Part shown: positions 23,287 through 33,392 of the stretch, piece by piece
Layout: each line of letters begins with the position of its first letter
Position numbering within the stretch: position 1 is the stretch's first letter
From: Solwaraspora sp. WMMD1047
GTDB lineage: Bacteria; Actinomycetota; Actinomycetes; Mycobacteriales; Micromonosporaceae
Direction of reading: 5' to 3'
Length of the DNA stretch: 64,000 bases
Assembly (NCBI RefSeq): GCF_029626155.1
Contig: NZ_JARUBL010000001.1
Span: 4,072,501-4,136,500, forward strand
Position numbers and translations under genes: made by a program
The notes under the pieces: generated by a model
Told to the model about the DNA's origin: nothing
Databases searched by the model: none
Seen by the model: only the letters and a program-made list of their open reading frames with translations

Positions 23287-25392
23287 GTGCCGCAGGGTCG
23301 ACCCACCGGCCGGCAGCCGGCCGAGGACCGGCGGCTGTCGCCGTACACCGGTTGGACCCGCGCGCACTGGACGGCCGCCGTCGACGCCACGTTGGCCGCC
23401 ACCCGCCGGTACGCCTCCCCCGGGCACGCGCAGCTCCGGCTGCCCGGTCCGACAAGCGTCTCCGGCCCGGCCAGCGACGGGCTGGAGGGCTTCGCCCGTA
23501 CCTTCCTCGCCGCCGGTTTCCGGCTCGCCGGGTGCGGATCCGCCGCCGACGACGGCCTGGCCCAGTGGTACGCCGACGGCCTCGCCGCCGGCGTCGACCC
23601 CGCCGGGTCCGAACGCTGGCCCCGGGTCAACGAGATACCCCAGGCCCGGGTGGAGGCCGCCTCGATCGTGCTGGCCCTGCACGAGTCCCGCCGGTTGATC
23701 TGGGACCGGCTCGACGACCGGGTCCGCGAGCGGCTGGTGGAGTGGCTGGCCGAGGTGATAGGTCAGCGCTACCCGGCCTGCAACTGGCTCTGGTTCCAGA
23801 ATCTCGTGCACGCGTTCCTGCGTTCGGTGGGCGGCCCGTGGTCGGCCGAGGAGGTGGAGCGCAACATCGCGACGATGGAGACCTGGTATCTCGGCGACGG
23901 CTGGTACACCGACGGCCGCGAGGGCCGGGCGACCGGCCGCAACTTCGACTGGTACGCCGGCTGGGCGATGAACTTCTACCCGCTCTGGTACTGCCGGATC
24001 GCCGGTGACCGGGTCGATCCCGCCCTGCCGGCGCGCTACCGGGACCGGCTGGGCCGATACCTGAGCACCGCCCAGCACCTGTTCGCACCGGACGGGCCGC
24101 CGCTGCACCAGGGCCGGTCGTTGACCTACCGGTACGCCGCCCTGGCCCCGCTCTGGGCCGGCGCGATCTTCGACGCCGGACCGGTGCCACCGGGGCGGCT
24201 ACGCCGGTTGGCCAGCGGGGTGCTGCGCCACTTCCGCGCCGCCGGCGCCCGCGATCCCGCCGGGCTGGAGCCGATCGGCTGGTACGGCGCCTTCGACCCG
24301 ATCCGGCAGCCGTATAGCGGGGCCGGCTCGCCCTACTGGTCCAGCAAGGCGTTCGCCGGTCTGGTGCTGCCCCCGGAACATCCGGTGTGGGCGGCGACCG
24401 AGGAGCCGATGGCGGTCGAGCTCGGCGACGTCGCGGTCTGCCTGCGGACGCCGGGGTGGCTGGTCTCCGCGACCCGCGCCGACGGGATCGTCCGGGTGGT
24501 CAACCACGGCACCGACCACGGCGCCGACGAACTGCTCGGCCTCGACGACCCGGGGTACGCCCGGCATGCCTTCAGCACCCACACCGGTCCCGGCTACGAC
24601 GACGGGTCCCGCCGGTCGCCGCTGGACAACCACGTCGCCCTGATCGGCCCCGACGGGGTCGCCTCGCACCGGCAGCCGTTGACCCCGCTCGGCGTGCGCG
24701 GGCGGGTCGGGGTCTCCCGGCACCGGGCGCACTGGCCGGTCGGGCCGCTGCCACCGCGGGATCGCTGGCCGCCGGAGCCGGTCGACTTCGCGCCCGGGCC
24801 GTGGCTGACCACCGCGTCGGTGTTACGCGGGGCGGTGGAGATCCGGTTGGCCCGCATCGACCCGGCCGGCGACGCGGGCGGCGACCCGGGCGGCGACGGC
24901 ATCGGCCGCGCTGGGACAACCGGCGGACCCACCGCCGGCCGGGAACCGGCAGTCGGTGGGCCGGCCGCGACGGCCGCTGGCGCTGCCGACGCCGGCGGTT
25001 GGCGGCTGCGCGTGGGCGGGCACCCGGTCGCCGACGACGCCGGCCCGCCGCGGGTCGTGCGGCGCGGGGCGGTGGCCCGCTGCCGGCGGCCGGACGGGCT
25101 GACCAGCACGGTGGTCGGCCTGCGACGGTTGCCGATCGCCGGCGTCGCCGAGGGGTCGGGCGGCGACGCGTTCGGGCGGCATGCGGCGACCCCGTTCGTC
25201 ACCAGCGAACCGGCGGACGCGGTGCCGTTCGGCGAGGTGTTCGCCGCCGCGGTGGTGCTCGCCGGGGCCGGTTGGCCGGGCCGGCTCCCGACCGTGACCG
25301 TGACGGTGACCGGAGACGGGGCCAGCCTGGTCCGGATCGACTGGCCGGACGGCGAACGCGACGACGTGCCGCTTCCGGCGCCGCCCCGCTGA
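23287..25392 (+). CDS. DUF2264 protein, probable carbohydrate-active alpha/alpha barrel
   Basis: A 701-residue protein whose first 400 residues match DUF2264 ('DGLEGFARTFLAAGFRL...WPRVNEIPQARVEAASIVLALHESRRLIWDRL...NWLWFQNLVHAFLRSVGG...DGWYTDGREGRATGRNFDWYAGWAMNFYPLWY'). The aromatic, acidic helix pattern recalls (alpha/alpha)6-barrel sugar enzymes. No signal peptide, so cytoplasmic. A Gly/Ala-rich insertion of about 50 residues near 525-575 separates the rest. It starts with GTG only 28 bases behind the LacI gene, so both are probably one transcript, facing the ABC sugar operon. A glycosidase or lyase acting on imported oligosaccharides is an inference. Confidence 0.8.
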   Translation: MPQGRPTGRQPAEDRRLSPYTGWTRAHWTAAVDATLAATRRYASPGHAQLRLPGPTSVSGPASDGLEGFARTFLAAGFRLAGCGSAADDGLAQWYADGLAAGVDPAGSERWPRVNEIPQARVEAASIVLALHESRRLIWDRLDDRVRERLVEWLAEVIGQRYPACNWLWFQNLVHAFLRSVGGPWSAEEVERNIATMETWYLGDGWYTDGREGRATGRNFDWYAGWAMNFYPLWYCRIAGDRVDPALPARYRDRLGRYLSTAQHLFAPDGPPLHQGRSLTYRYAALAPLWAGAIFDAGPVPPGRLRRLASGVLRHFRAAGARDPAGLEPIGWYGAFDPIRQPYSGAGSPYWSSKAFAGLVLPPEHPVWAATEEPMAVELGDVAVCLRTPGWLVSATRADGIVRVVNHGTDHGADELLGLDDPGYARHAFSTHTGPGYDDGSRRSPLDNHVALIGPDGVASHRQPLTPLGVRGRVGVSRHRAHWPVGPLPPRDRWPPEPVDFAPGPWLTTASVLRGAVEIRLARIDPAGDAGGDPGGDGIGRAGTTGGPTAGREPAVGGPAATAAGAADAGGWRLRVGGHPVADDAGPPRVVRRGAVARCRRPDGLTSTVVGLRRLPIAGVAEGSGGDAFGRHAATPFVTSEPADAVPFGEVFAAAVVLAGAGWPGRLPTVTVTVTGDGASLVRIDWPDGERDDVPLPAPPR

Positions 25393-25420
25393 GCCGCCGC
25401 GACCGCCCGTCAGACCCGGG

Positions 25421-25792
25421 TCAGGCCGACGCCCACACGCCCAGTTCGTTGCCGCTCGGGTCGGTGAAGTGGAACCGCCGTCCGCCGGGGAAGTCGTACG
25501 GACCGGCCACCACCACGCCGCCGGCCGTCCGCACCGCCTCGACCGACCGGTCCAGGTCGGCCGAGTAGAGCAGGACCAGCGGGCCGCCCGGCCTGACCTG
25601 CTGGTCCTCGCGCAGTCCACCCACCTCGGCGGTGTCTCCCCCCGACGTCCGGATGCCGGCGTACGCCGGCCCGTAGTCGGTGAACGCCCAGTCGAACGCC
25701 TCGGCGTAGAACCGCTTGGCGGCGCCGATGTCGGTGACGGTCAGCTCGACGTAGTCGATGGCGTGGTGCCGGTGGTGGGTCGTCGCTGTCAT
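25421..25792 (-). CDS. VOC (glyoxalase/bleomycin resistance fold) protein
   Basis: A 123-residue vicinal-oxygen-chelate protein. Two beta-alpha-beta-beta-beta units are visible, from 'IDYVELTVTDIGAAKRFYAEAFDWAFTDYGPAYAGI' to 'GRRFHFTDPSGNELGVWA'. The metal positions appear as H and E in the usual places (H19-20 region and 'FTDPSGNELGVW'). Such single-domain VOC proteins range from glyoxalases to drug-binding proteins, so the substrate is unknown. The ATG at 25792 is taken because the family starts there; two upstream ATGs are in frame. Convergent with the DUF2264 gene. Confidence 0.82.
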   Translation of the reverse strand: MTATTHHRHHAIDYVELTVTDIGAAKRFYAEAFDWAFTDYGPAYAGIRTSGGDTAEVGGLREDQQVRPGGPLVLLYSADLDRSVEAVRTAGGVVVAGPYDFPGGRRFHFTDPSGNELGVWASA

Positions 25793-25841
25793 GCCCGGCA
25801 TCATCCGAGCCGGGTACGACATTTCCGGGTTCGCACCGCCG

Positions 25842-27088
25842 TCACCGCGAGGCGCCCGCCCGGCGCTTGTTGTAGACGTCGAAGGCGACCGCGACGAGCA
25901 GCACCAGCCCCTTCACCACCGACTGCACCGACTGGTCGACGCCCATCAGCTGCATGCCGTTGCTCATCACCGCCATGATCAGGCCACCGACCATGGCGCC
26001 CACCACGGTGCCGACCCCGCCGGTGACGGCCGCGCCGCCGATGAAGGCCGCCGCGATCGCGTCCAGCTCGAACATGTTGCCGGCGGCGGGCTGTGCCCCG
26101 TTGGACCGCGAGGAGTAGATGACGCCCGCCACGGCCGATAGCAGACCCATGTTGACGAAGATCCAGAAGTTGACCGTCCGGACCTTCACCCCGGACAGCA
26201 TCGCCGCCGAGAGGTTGCCGCCGATCGCGTAGACCTGCCGGCCGAACACCGTCCGGCGGGTGAGCAGTCCGTAGACGAGCACCAGCGCGGCCAGGATGAT
26301 CAGCACGATCGGCAGCCCGCGGGCGTTCGCCAACTGCCAGGCGAAGTACATGATGACCGCGCCGACCAGCACCACCCGCGCGACGAAGAGCGGGAACGAC
26401 TCGACGGACTGCTGGTAGCGGACCCGGGCCGCCCGGGTACGGAAGCCGCTCACCGCGTAGCCGGCCACCGCGACCGCCCCGATCAGCAGGGTGAAGGCGT
26501 CGTAGCCCTCGCCGCCGAGCAGCCCGTTGAGGAATCCGGCGGCGATCCGCTGGTACTCGGCCGGGAACGGCGAGAGCGAGATGTTGTCCAGCACCCGCAG
26601 GGTGAGGCCGCGGAACAGCAGCATGCCGGCCAGCGTCACGATGAAGGCCGGAATTCCGGCGTAGGCCACCCAGAAGCCGTGCCAGGCGCCGACCGCGACC
26701 CCGACCGCCAGCGCGGCCAGCACCCCGATCCACCACGGTTGGCCCTGCTGGATCACGAGCACGGCCGAGACCGCGCCGGTGAGGGCCACCACCGACCCGA
26801 CCGACAGGTCGATGTGTCCCCCGACGATCACGATGACCATGCCGACCGCGAGGACCAGGATGTACGAGTACTGCAGGACGATGTTGGTGATGTTGCCCGG
26901 GCTCAGCGAGACGCCGTCGGTCAGGATCGCGAAGAGCGCCACGATGACGACCAGCGCGACGTAGATCCCGCTCTGCCGGAGGTTGCTCATGATGAGCTTG
27001 CGTGGGTCGCTGCTGCCGGTGTGCAGGGCCTGGGCAGGAGCCGGCTCGGCCGGCGCCTGCTGCGGGGTCGAGGGGGGTTTGGTGCTAG

Positions 27089-27092
<4 letters not shown>
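25842..27092 (-). CDS. Monosaccharide ABC transporter permease (MmsB/XylH type)
   Basis: A 416-residue permease of the ribose/xylose class with about ten to twelve membrane helices. 'SYILVLAVGMVIVIVGGHIDLSVGSVVALTGAVSAVL' is the conserved BPD_transp_2 signature, and 'FELDAIAAAFIGGAAVTGGVGTVVGAMVGGLIMAVMSNGMQLMGV' is the second conserved block. A 35-residue Pro/Ala-rich head is cytoplasmic. Its start overlaps the stop of the ATPase gene by four bases (ATGA), so translation is coupled. It is the last gene of the SBP-ATPase-permease operon. Substrate likely arabinose, xylose or galactose. Confidence 0.92.
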
Positions 27093-28627
<1,535 letters not shown>

Positions 28628-28703
28628 GGTCAACTTCCTGGTCGTTTCCGTTGCCGGTGGCGGGCGGGTCGGGCCCGGTGGGTGACCGGGCCCGACCCGG
28701 CCG

Positions 28704-29846
28704 TCAGCCCTGGGCCTGACCGGCGGCCACTTCCGCCGCCGTCCAGTAGCCGGAGTCGACGAGCGCCGACTGGATGTCTTCCTTGTAGACGGTCTGCACC
28801 GGCAGCAGATACGAGGGGACGACCTTGACACCGTTCTCGTACGTGGTGGTGTCGTTGGCCTCCGGCTCGGTCTCCTTCAGGAACGCCTCCGCCGCGATCG
28901 CGGCCTGCTCGGCGAGCAGCCGGGTGTCCTTGAAGATGGTGGAGCTCTGGACCCCGTCGTTGATCAGTTTGACCGAGGCGATCTCGGCGTCCTGGCCGGT
29001 CACCACGGGCATCTTGGCGCTGCCCTTGCCGTAGCCGGCGTTCTGCAGGGCGGTGATGATGCCCCGGGACAGGCCGTCGTACGGGGAGAGCACGCCGTCG
29101 ACCTTGGTGCCGTCGTTGTAGCTCGACGTCAGCAGGTCCTCCATCCGACGCTGGGCGGTCTCCTGCTGCCACCGCAGGATCGCCACCTGCTCGATCGCGG
29201 TCTGGTTCGACTTCACGACAAGTGACTTGTCGTCGATGAACGGCTTGAGGGTGTCCATCGCGCCGTCGAAGAAGAAGTGCGCGTTGTTGTCGTCGAGCGA
29301 GCCGGCGAACAGTTCGATGTTGAACGGGCCGGTCGCCGTCCCCTTCGAGCCGTCCTTGTTCTGCAGGCCGAGCCCGACCAGCAGGGCGGTGGCCTGCGCG
29401 ACGCCGACCTTGTAGTTGTCGAAGCTGACGTAGAAGTCGACGTTCGGGCTTTCCCGGATCAGCCGGTCGTAGGAGATGACCGGGATGTTGGCGTCCGCGG
29501 CCGCCTGCAGCTGACCGCTGAGCGCCGTGCCGTCGATGGCCGCGATCACCAGCACGTCCGCGCCCTGCGTGATCATCTGGTCGATCTGCTGCGACTGGGT
29601 GGGGATGTCGTCCCCGGCGTACTGCAGGTCGACCTTGTAGCCCTTGCCCTCCAGCTTCTCCTTCACCGAGTTGCCGTCGGCGATCCACCGCTCCGAGGTC
29701 TGGGTCGGCATCGAGACGCCGATGGTCAGATCCGACGGTTGCTCACCCGACGTGTCGCCGCCGCTGCCGGCGCCCTCGCCGCTGCAGGCCGCGAGGCTGA
29801 GCGCCAACGCGGCGCTACCGAGAGCCACCAAGAACTTCCTACTCAC
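28704..29846 (-). CDS. Monosaccharide-binding lipoprotein (ChvE type)
   Basis: A 380-residue lipoprotein of the ChvE/MmsE sugar-binding class. A short signal peptide ends in the lipobox 'LAAC' and a Gly/Ser-rich linker leads to 'DLTIGVSMPTQTSERWIADGNSVKEKLEGKGYKVDLQYAGDD'. The two-lobed binding fold follows, with sugar-contact stretches such as 'VISYDRLIRES', 'FNIELFAGSLDDNNAHFFFDGAMDTL' and 'VTGQDAEIASVKLI'. ChvE homologues bind arabinose, glucose, galactose and xylose. GTG 29846 is chosen because GGGAGGGG stands 7 bases before it. First gene of the operon; a promoter overlapping a LacI-type operator lies 55-80 bases upstream. Confidence 0.92.
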   Translation of the reverse strand: MSRKFLVALGSAALALSLAACSGEGAGSGGDTSGEQPSDLTIGVSMPTQTSERWIADGNSVKEKLEGKGYKVDLQYAGDDIPTQSQQIDQMITQGADVLVIAAIDGTALSGQLQAAADANIPVISYDRLIRESPNVDFYVSFDNYKVGVAQATALLVGLGLQNKDGSKGTATGPFNIELFAGSLDDNNAHFFFDGAMDTLKPFIDDKSLVVKSNQTAIEQVAILRWQQETAQRRMEDLLTSSYNDGTKVDGVLSPYDGLSRGIITALQNAGYGKGSAKMPVVTGQDAEIASVKLINDGVQSSTIFKDTRLLAEQAAIAAEAFLKETEPEANDTTTYENGVKVVPSYLLPVQTVYKEDIQSALVDSGYWTAAEVAAGQAQG

Positions 29847-29899
29847 AGGATTCCCCTCCCACGTACGTGCCATCATCCGGCGATGCCGCGCTCCGGCCA

Positions 29900-29927
29900 G
29901 TGTTAGCGTTCACATTGCCGAGGTCAA
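29900..29927 (-). promoter_or_regulatory. Promoter of the monosaccharide ABC operon
   Basis: On the minus strand TTGACC (29922-29927) is followed after 16 bases by TAACAC (29900-29905). The -10 overlaps the LacI-type operator at 29901-29914, so bound repressor would block polymerase. Confidence 0.5.
29901..29914. promoter_or_regulatory. LacI-type operator of the monosaccharide ABC operon
   Basis: TGTTAGCGTTCACA is nearly palindromic around the central CG. It shares the pattern GTTA-N-CGTTC-N-CA with sites at 59794-59809 and 59953-59966 in the arabinose cluster, and the GTTAGCG half with the site at 22111-22124. Confidence 0.65.
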
Positions 29928-30033
29928 CAGGCGTCCGCAATCTTGAAGTCACATTCCCGTAACAGACCCCGGTGACCATCGATCCGCGTCCACGGTCCAG
30001 CCTCCGCCTACGGTGGCCTATCCCGCCGCCGTC

Positions 30034-30058
30034 CGCAAACGGGACGTACCCGTTCGCG
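30034..30058 (-). terminator. Terminator-like hairpin after the ABC sugar operon
   Basis: CGCAAACGGG (30034-30043) and CCCGTTCGCG (30049-30058) pair with one mismatch around a 5-base loop, about 50 bases past the stop of the last permease gene. No U-tract follows. Confidence 0.45.
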
Positions 30059-30109
30059 ACGCCCAAACGGCCCGGTGCCCCCCACCACGGGTCGAAACCG
30101 CACCGCCCG

Positions 30110-30967
30110 TCATCCCTTGATGCCGGTCTGTGCCACCCCCTCGACCAGCCAGCGTTGCAGGAAGACGAAGACGACCACCAGCGGCAGGATCGAGATCGCC
30201 GCGGCGACGAAGAGCTCGTGGATGTTGATGGTCTGCGCCGTCAGATACGACGAGAGCGCCACCTGCACCGTCCAGGACTGCTGGTCCTGGCCGATCACCA
30301 GGGGCCAGAGAAACGAGTTCCACCCGGTGATGAAGGTGATGACCGCGATGGCGGCGGTGAAGTTGAGCGAGTTGGGCAGCACGATCCGCCAGTACGCCCC
30401 CCAGTAGCCGAGTCCGTCGACCCGGGCCGCCTCCTCCAGCTCCTTCGGAAAGTTCAGGAAGTACTGCCGGAACAGGAAGACGGTGAAGCCGCTGAACAGG
30501 CCCGGGATGATCAGGCCACGCAGCGAGGAGACCCAGCCCAGCGAGGAGACCAGCACGAAGCTGGGCACGAAGGTCACCGCGCCGGGAATCATCAGGGTGA
30601 CAAGCACGGCGTAGAAGACCTTGTTGGCGTGCCGGTACGGCACCCGGGCCAGCCCGTAGCCGGCCAGCGAGCAGATCAGCAGGGTACCGACCGTGTGCAG
30701 CACCGCGACCACGGTCGAGTTCCACAGGCTGCGGGCGAAGGGCACGGCCGGGTTCTGGAACACCTCGGCGAGGTTGCCCCAGCGCAGCTCGGTCGGGAAG
30801 AACGTCCAGTCCGGCGAGGTGATCTCCGCGTCGGTGGCCAGGCCGTTGCGGACCAGCAGGTAGAAGGGGATCAGGAAGAGCACCGCGGCCAGGCTGGCCG
30901 CCAGGTATGCGCCGGCGGTGCCGGCCGCCCGGCGGCGCTGGCCGACCGCGTACGGGGTGCCGCTCAT
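30110..30967 (-). CDS. Carbohydrate ABC transporter permease (MalG type)
   Basis: A 285-residue inner-membrane permease of the CUT1 class with six helices. The ATPase-contact loop 'EEAARVDGLGYWGAYWRIVLPNSL' (EAA motif) lies near residue 190, and the C-terminal end 'GLFVAAAISILPLVVVFVFLQRWLVEGVAQTGIKG' (here 'ELFVAA') is typical of MalG. It is the last gene of a three-gene importer operon without its own ATPase; CUT1 importers of actinomycetes usually share the general ATPase MsiK. Facing the GH42 gene, it most likely imports beta-galactosides or galactan oligosaccharides. Confidence 0.92.
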   Translation of the reverse strand: MSGTPYAVGQRRRAAGTAGAYLAASLAAVLFLIPFYLLVRNGLATDAEITSPDWTFFPTELRWGNLAEVFQNPAVPFARSLWNSTVVAVLHTVGTLLICSLAGYGLARVPYRHANKVFYAVLVTLMIPGAVTFVPSFVLVSSLGWVSSLRGLIIPGLFSGFTVFLFRQYFLNFPKELEEAARVDGLGYWGAYWRIVLPNSLNFTAAIAVITFITGWNSFLWPLVIGQDQQSWTVQVALSSYLTAQTINIHELFVAAAISILPLVVVFVFLQRWLVEGVAQTGIKG

Positions 30968-30976
30968 CGTCTCCCC

Positions 30977-31960
30977 CTACTCCGCCGGCTTGCCGAAGCC
31001 GAGCAACCGGCCCTGGAAGAGGGTGATCGCGATGATCAGGACCGAGAGGATCATCGCCCCGGCGCTGCCCCGCCCGTAGTCCTGCTGGGCCCCGAGCGCG
31101 ATCGTGTAGAGCTGCTGCAGCGGCGGGCGGGCCAGATCGGCCTTGCCCGGCAGCAGGTTGTAGAACTCGTCGAACGCCTGGTAGGCGGCGATGATGGTGA
31201 GCATCAGCACCGCCACCGAGGTGGCCCGCAGCTGTGGCAGGGTGATGTGGCGCAACGTGGTCCAACCCGGTGCCGCGCCGTCCACATAGGCCGCCTCGTA
31301 GAGTTCGCGCGGGATGCGTTGCAGACCGGCCAGGAACAGGATCATGTAGAAGCCGAGCTGCAGCCAGAGCCGCACGGTCACCAGCGGCACCCAGTACCAC
31401 GGCGGGTCGGTGCTGATCAGCCAGGAGATGTTCTCGATGCCGAAGATCTCCAGCACGGTGTTGGCCAGCCCGAACCGGACCCCGTTGAAGATGGACATCT
31501 TCCAGATCAGCGAGGCGACCACGTACGAGCAGGCGGTCGGGATGAAGAAGGCCGACCGGAAGAACGCCTGGGCGAACCGCAACCGGTGCACCAGCAGGGC
31601 CAGCCCCAACGCGAGGACGACGGTGACCGGCACGATGAAGGCGGCGTACCCGGTGAACATCAGCAGGCTGTCGCGGAACGGTCCGTCGGCCAGCATCTCC
31701 CGGTAGTTGGCCAGTCCGACGAAGGTGTCCGGGGTGACGGTGTTCTGCGCCTCGAAGAAGCTCAGCGCCAGGCTCCACAGGATCGGCACGTAGACGAAGA
31801 TCAGCATGCCGATCAGGAACGGACCGGTGAAGAGCCAGAACGTCCAGGCGTGCCCCGGTCGGCGCCGTCGGGCCGGTGCATCACCCACCGGCCCGACGCC
31901 GACCCCGCGCGGGTCGTTCTCTGCGGTGGCGGGCCCGGCCGCCACCTTGCTCCTGGTCAT
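30977..31960 (-). CDS. Carbohydrate ABC transporter permease (MalF type)
   Basis: A 327-residue permease of the CUT1 class, six helices. A basic 35-residue cytoplasmic head is followed by 'TFWLFTGPFLIGMLIFVYVPILWSLALSFFEA'. The EAA loop is 'YEAAYVDGAAPGWTTLRHITLPQLRATS' near 225-252. It pairs with the MalG-type permease, whose start is 9 bases downstream of this stop. It lies 7 bases behind the binding-protein gene. Substrate inferred to be a beta-galactoside from the divergent GH42 gene. Confidence 0.92.
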   Translation of the reverse strand: MTRSKVAAGPATAENDPRGVGVGPVGDAPARRRRPGHAWTFWLFTGPFLIGMLIFVYVPILWSLALSFFEAQNTVTPDTFVGLANYREMLADGPFRDSLLMFTGYAAFIVPVTVVLALGLALLVHRLRFAQAFFRSAFFIPTACSYVVASLIWKMSIFNGVRFGLANTVLEIFGIENISWLISTDPPWYWVPLVTVRLWLQLGFYMILFLAGLQRIPRELYEAAYVDGAAPGWTTLRHITLPQLRATSVAVLMLTIIAAYQAFDEFYNLLPGKADLARPPLQQLYTIALGAQQDYGRGSAGAMILSVLIIAITLFQGRLLGFGKPAE

Positions 31961-31967
31961 CGCCGGC

Positions 31968-33236
31968 CTACCCGAAGAGGGTCTTCAGTTCCGTCTCCAC
32001 CCGGTCCACGGTGGCGGCGAGTTCCCGGCCGGCGTCGGCCTTCTTCAGGATGACGTCCGTGGCGAACGTCTCGAAGGCCGCGCCCATCGCGGTGGTCCAG
32101 GCCGGGTTGTCGACCCAGCCGAACTGCTCGGTGAGGCTCACCGTCTCGGCCGCCGGCCCGCTCTGCAGCTTGGTGGCGCGGGCGGCCAGGCTCTTGCGCG
32201 GCGGGATGTGGAAGCCGTAGTTGAGGCACCAGTCCTCCTGGTACTCCACGTTGTCGATCCATAGCCATTTGACGAACGCCTTCGCCGCGTCGACATCCTT
32301 GGCCTTGGCGCTGACGAAGCTGGACCAGCCGCCGAGGTAGACCGCCTGCCGGCCGGCGGCTCCGAAGGCCGGGGTGGGGAAGACCCCGAAGTCGTCACCG
32401 AGCGCCTGCTGGATGGCCGGCATCGCCCAGAGCCCGTTCTTCGTCATCGCGCAGAGACCCTGGTTGAACGCGGACGGGTCCCACCAGTCGGCCGGGGCGC
32501 CGGAGAGCAGCCCGCCGGTGTCGACCAGTTCGCGGACCTTGAGCATCGCGTCGGCGGTCTCCGGGGTGTCGAAGGCGACCTTGTTGTCTGCGGTGAGGTA
32601 CTGCTGCCCGGTGGCGGGCAGGATCTGGGTGGCCGCCCAGCCGATGCCGTTGTCGTTGCCGAGAAACAGACCCTTGACGTCCTTTGTGGTGAGTGCCCTC
32701 GTCGCCGCGATCAGGTCGTCGATGGTCACCGGCGGGGCGATCCCGGCGTCGGCGAGCATGCTCTTGCGGTAGTAGAAGAGCTGCGGGTCGTCGATCATCC
32801 GGATCCCGTAGACCTTGCCGTCGTACGAGTTGGCGGTCAGGTCGATCTCACTGAAGTCGGCGCGGGCGTCGCCGAGGATGTCGTCGAGCGGAACCACCTG
32901 GTTGGCCTTGGCAAGCTGGTAGTTGAAGTGGTACTCGAAGACGTCCGGCCCGTTGCTGGAGAGCAGCCCGCTGGAGATCTTGGCGTCGAAGTCCCCGGGG
33001 ATCCACTGGATCGTCACGTCGGCCGCCTGGTAGGCGTCGGCGTACCGTTGCGCGGCCTGCTGGGTGCCGGCCTCGCCGTACTGGTGGTACCACTGCGAGA
33101 TGGTCGGGCCGGAGGACCGGCCGGTGTTGGACCCGCAGCCGGCGAGCAACCCGGCGACGCCGAGGCCACCGGCAACGCGCAGCAGGTCACGGCGGGTGAA
33201 CCCGGGCTTGGCCGGCGAGGTGGGACGCATTGCCAT
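31968..33236 (-). CDS. Sugar-binding lipoprotein, Tat type (CUT1 importer)
   Basis: A 422-residue extracellular solute-binding protein of family 1. The N-terminus carries a twin-arginine motif ('TRRDLLRVAGG') and a lipobox ('LLAGC'), so it is exported folded and lipid-anchored. The body has the maltose-binding-protein fold ('VTIQWIPGDFDAKISSGLLSSNGPDVFEY', 'GLCAMTKNGLWAMPAIQQALGDDFGVFPTPA'). It leads the importer operon. GAGGAG lies before ATG 33236, and a second in-frame ATG follows two codons later. The promoter region shared with the GH42 gene carries ROK-type half-sites. Confidence 0.93.
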   Translation of the reverse strand: MAMRPTSPAKPGFTRRDLLRVAGGLGVAGLLAGCGSNTGRSSGPTISQWYHQYGEAGTQQAAQRYADAYQAADVTIQWIPGDFDAKISSGLLSSNGPDVFEYHFNYQLAKANQVVPLDDILGDARADFSEIDLTANSYDGKVYGIRMIDDPQLFYYRKSMLADAGIAPPVTIDDLIAATRALTTKDVKGLFLGNDNGIGWAATQILPATGQQYLTADNKVAFDTPETADAMLKVRELVDTGGLLSGAPADWWDPSAFNQGLCAMTKNGLWAMPAIQQALGDDFGVFPTPAFGAAGRQAVYLGGWSSFVSAKAKDVDAAKAFVKWLWIDNVEYQEDWCLNYGFHIPPRKSLAARATKLQSGPAAETVSLTEQFGWVDNPAWTTAMGAAFETFATDVILKKADAGRELAATVDRVETELKTLFG

Positions 33237-33287
33237 GGCGGCTCAACTCCTCGTGGAACCCGCGTTATCGGCATATTTCGATGAGGT

Positions 33288-33344
33288 TAAGTGAGCCGTA
33301 GCCTAAGGTTCGCCCAACACTTAGTCAAGGGATCATAATAAGTG
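33288..33344. promoter_or_regulatory. ROK-type operator region between importer and GH42 genes
   Basis: CACTTA at 33318-33323 and its inverse TAAGTG at 33339-33344 form an inverted repeat; another TAAGTG is at 33288-33293. The box ACACTTAGTCAAGGG here closely resembles ACACTTAGTAGAAGGG (complement strand) before the ROK gene at about 42670. The whole spacer is AT-rich for this genome and should hold both divergent promoters. Confidence 0.6.
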
Positions 33345-33392
33345 CTGTCGATCCGTTGACGGCCGCCCGTCGGGTCTGGACGATCTCTGTGT

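Noticed and set aside
22213-24108. 631-codon minus-strand open frame across the LacI and DUF2264 genes
   Set aside because: Spans two genuine genes on the other strand, so it can only be a composition shadow.
23287-25392. Calling the DUF2264 protein an alpha-L-arabinofuranosidase because of context
   Set aside because: No catalytic motif of any known arabinofuranosidase family is visible; context alone is not enough.
29972-32053. 693-codon plus-strand open frame opposite the two CUT1 permeases
   Set aside because: Gln/Asp/Glu/Arg-rich shadow of membrane helices; no ribosome site or family, while both permeases have EAA loops.
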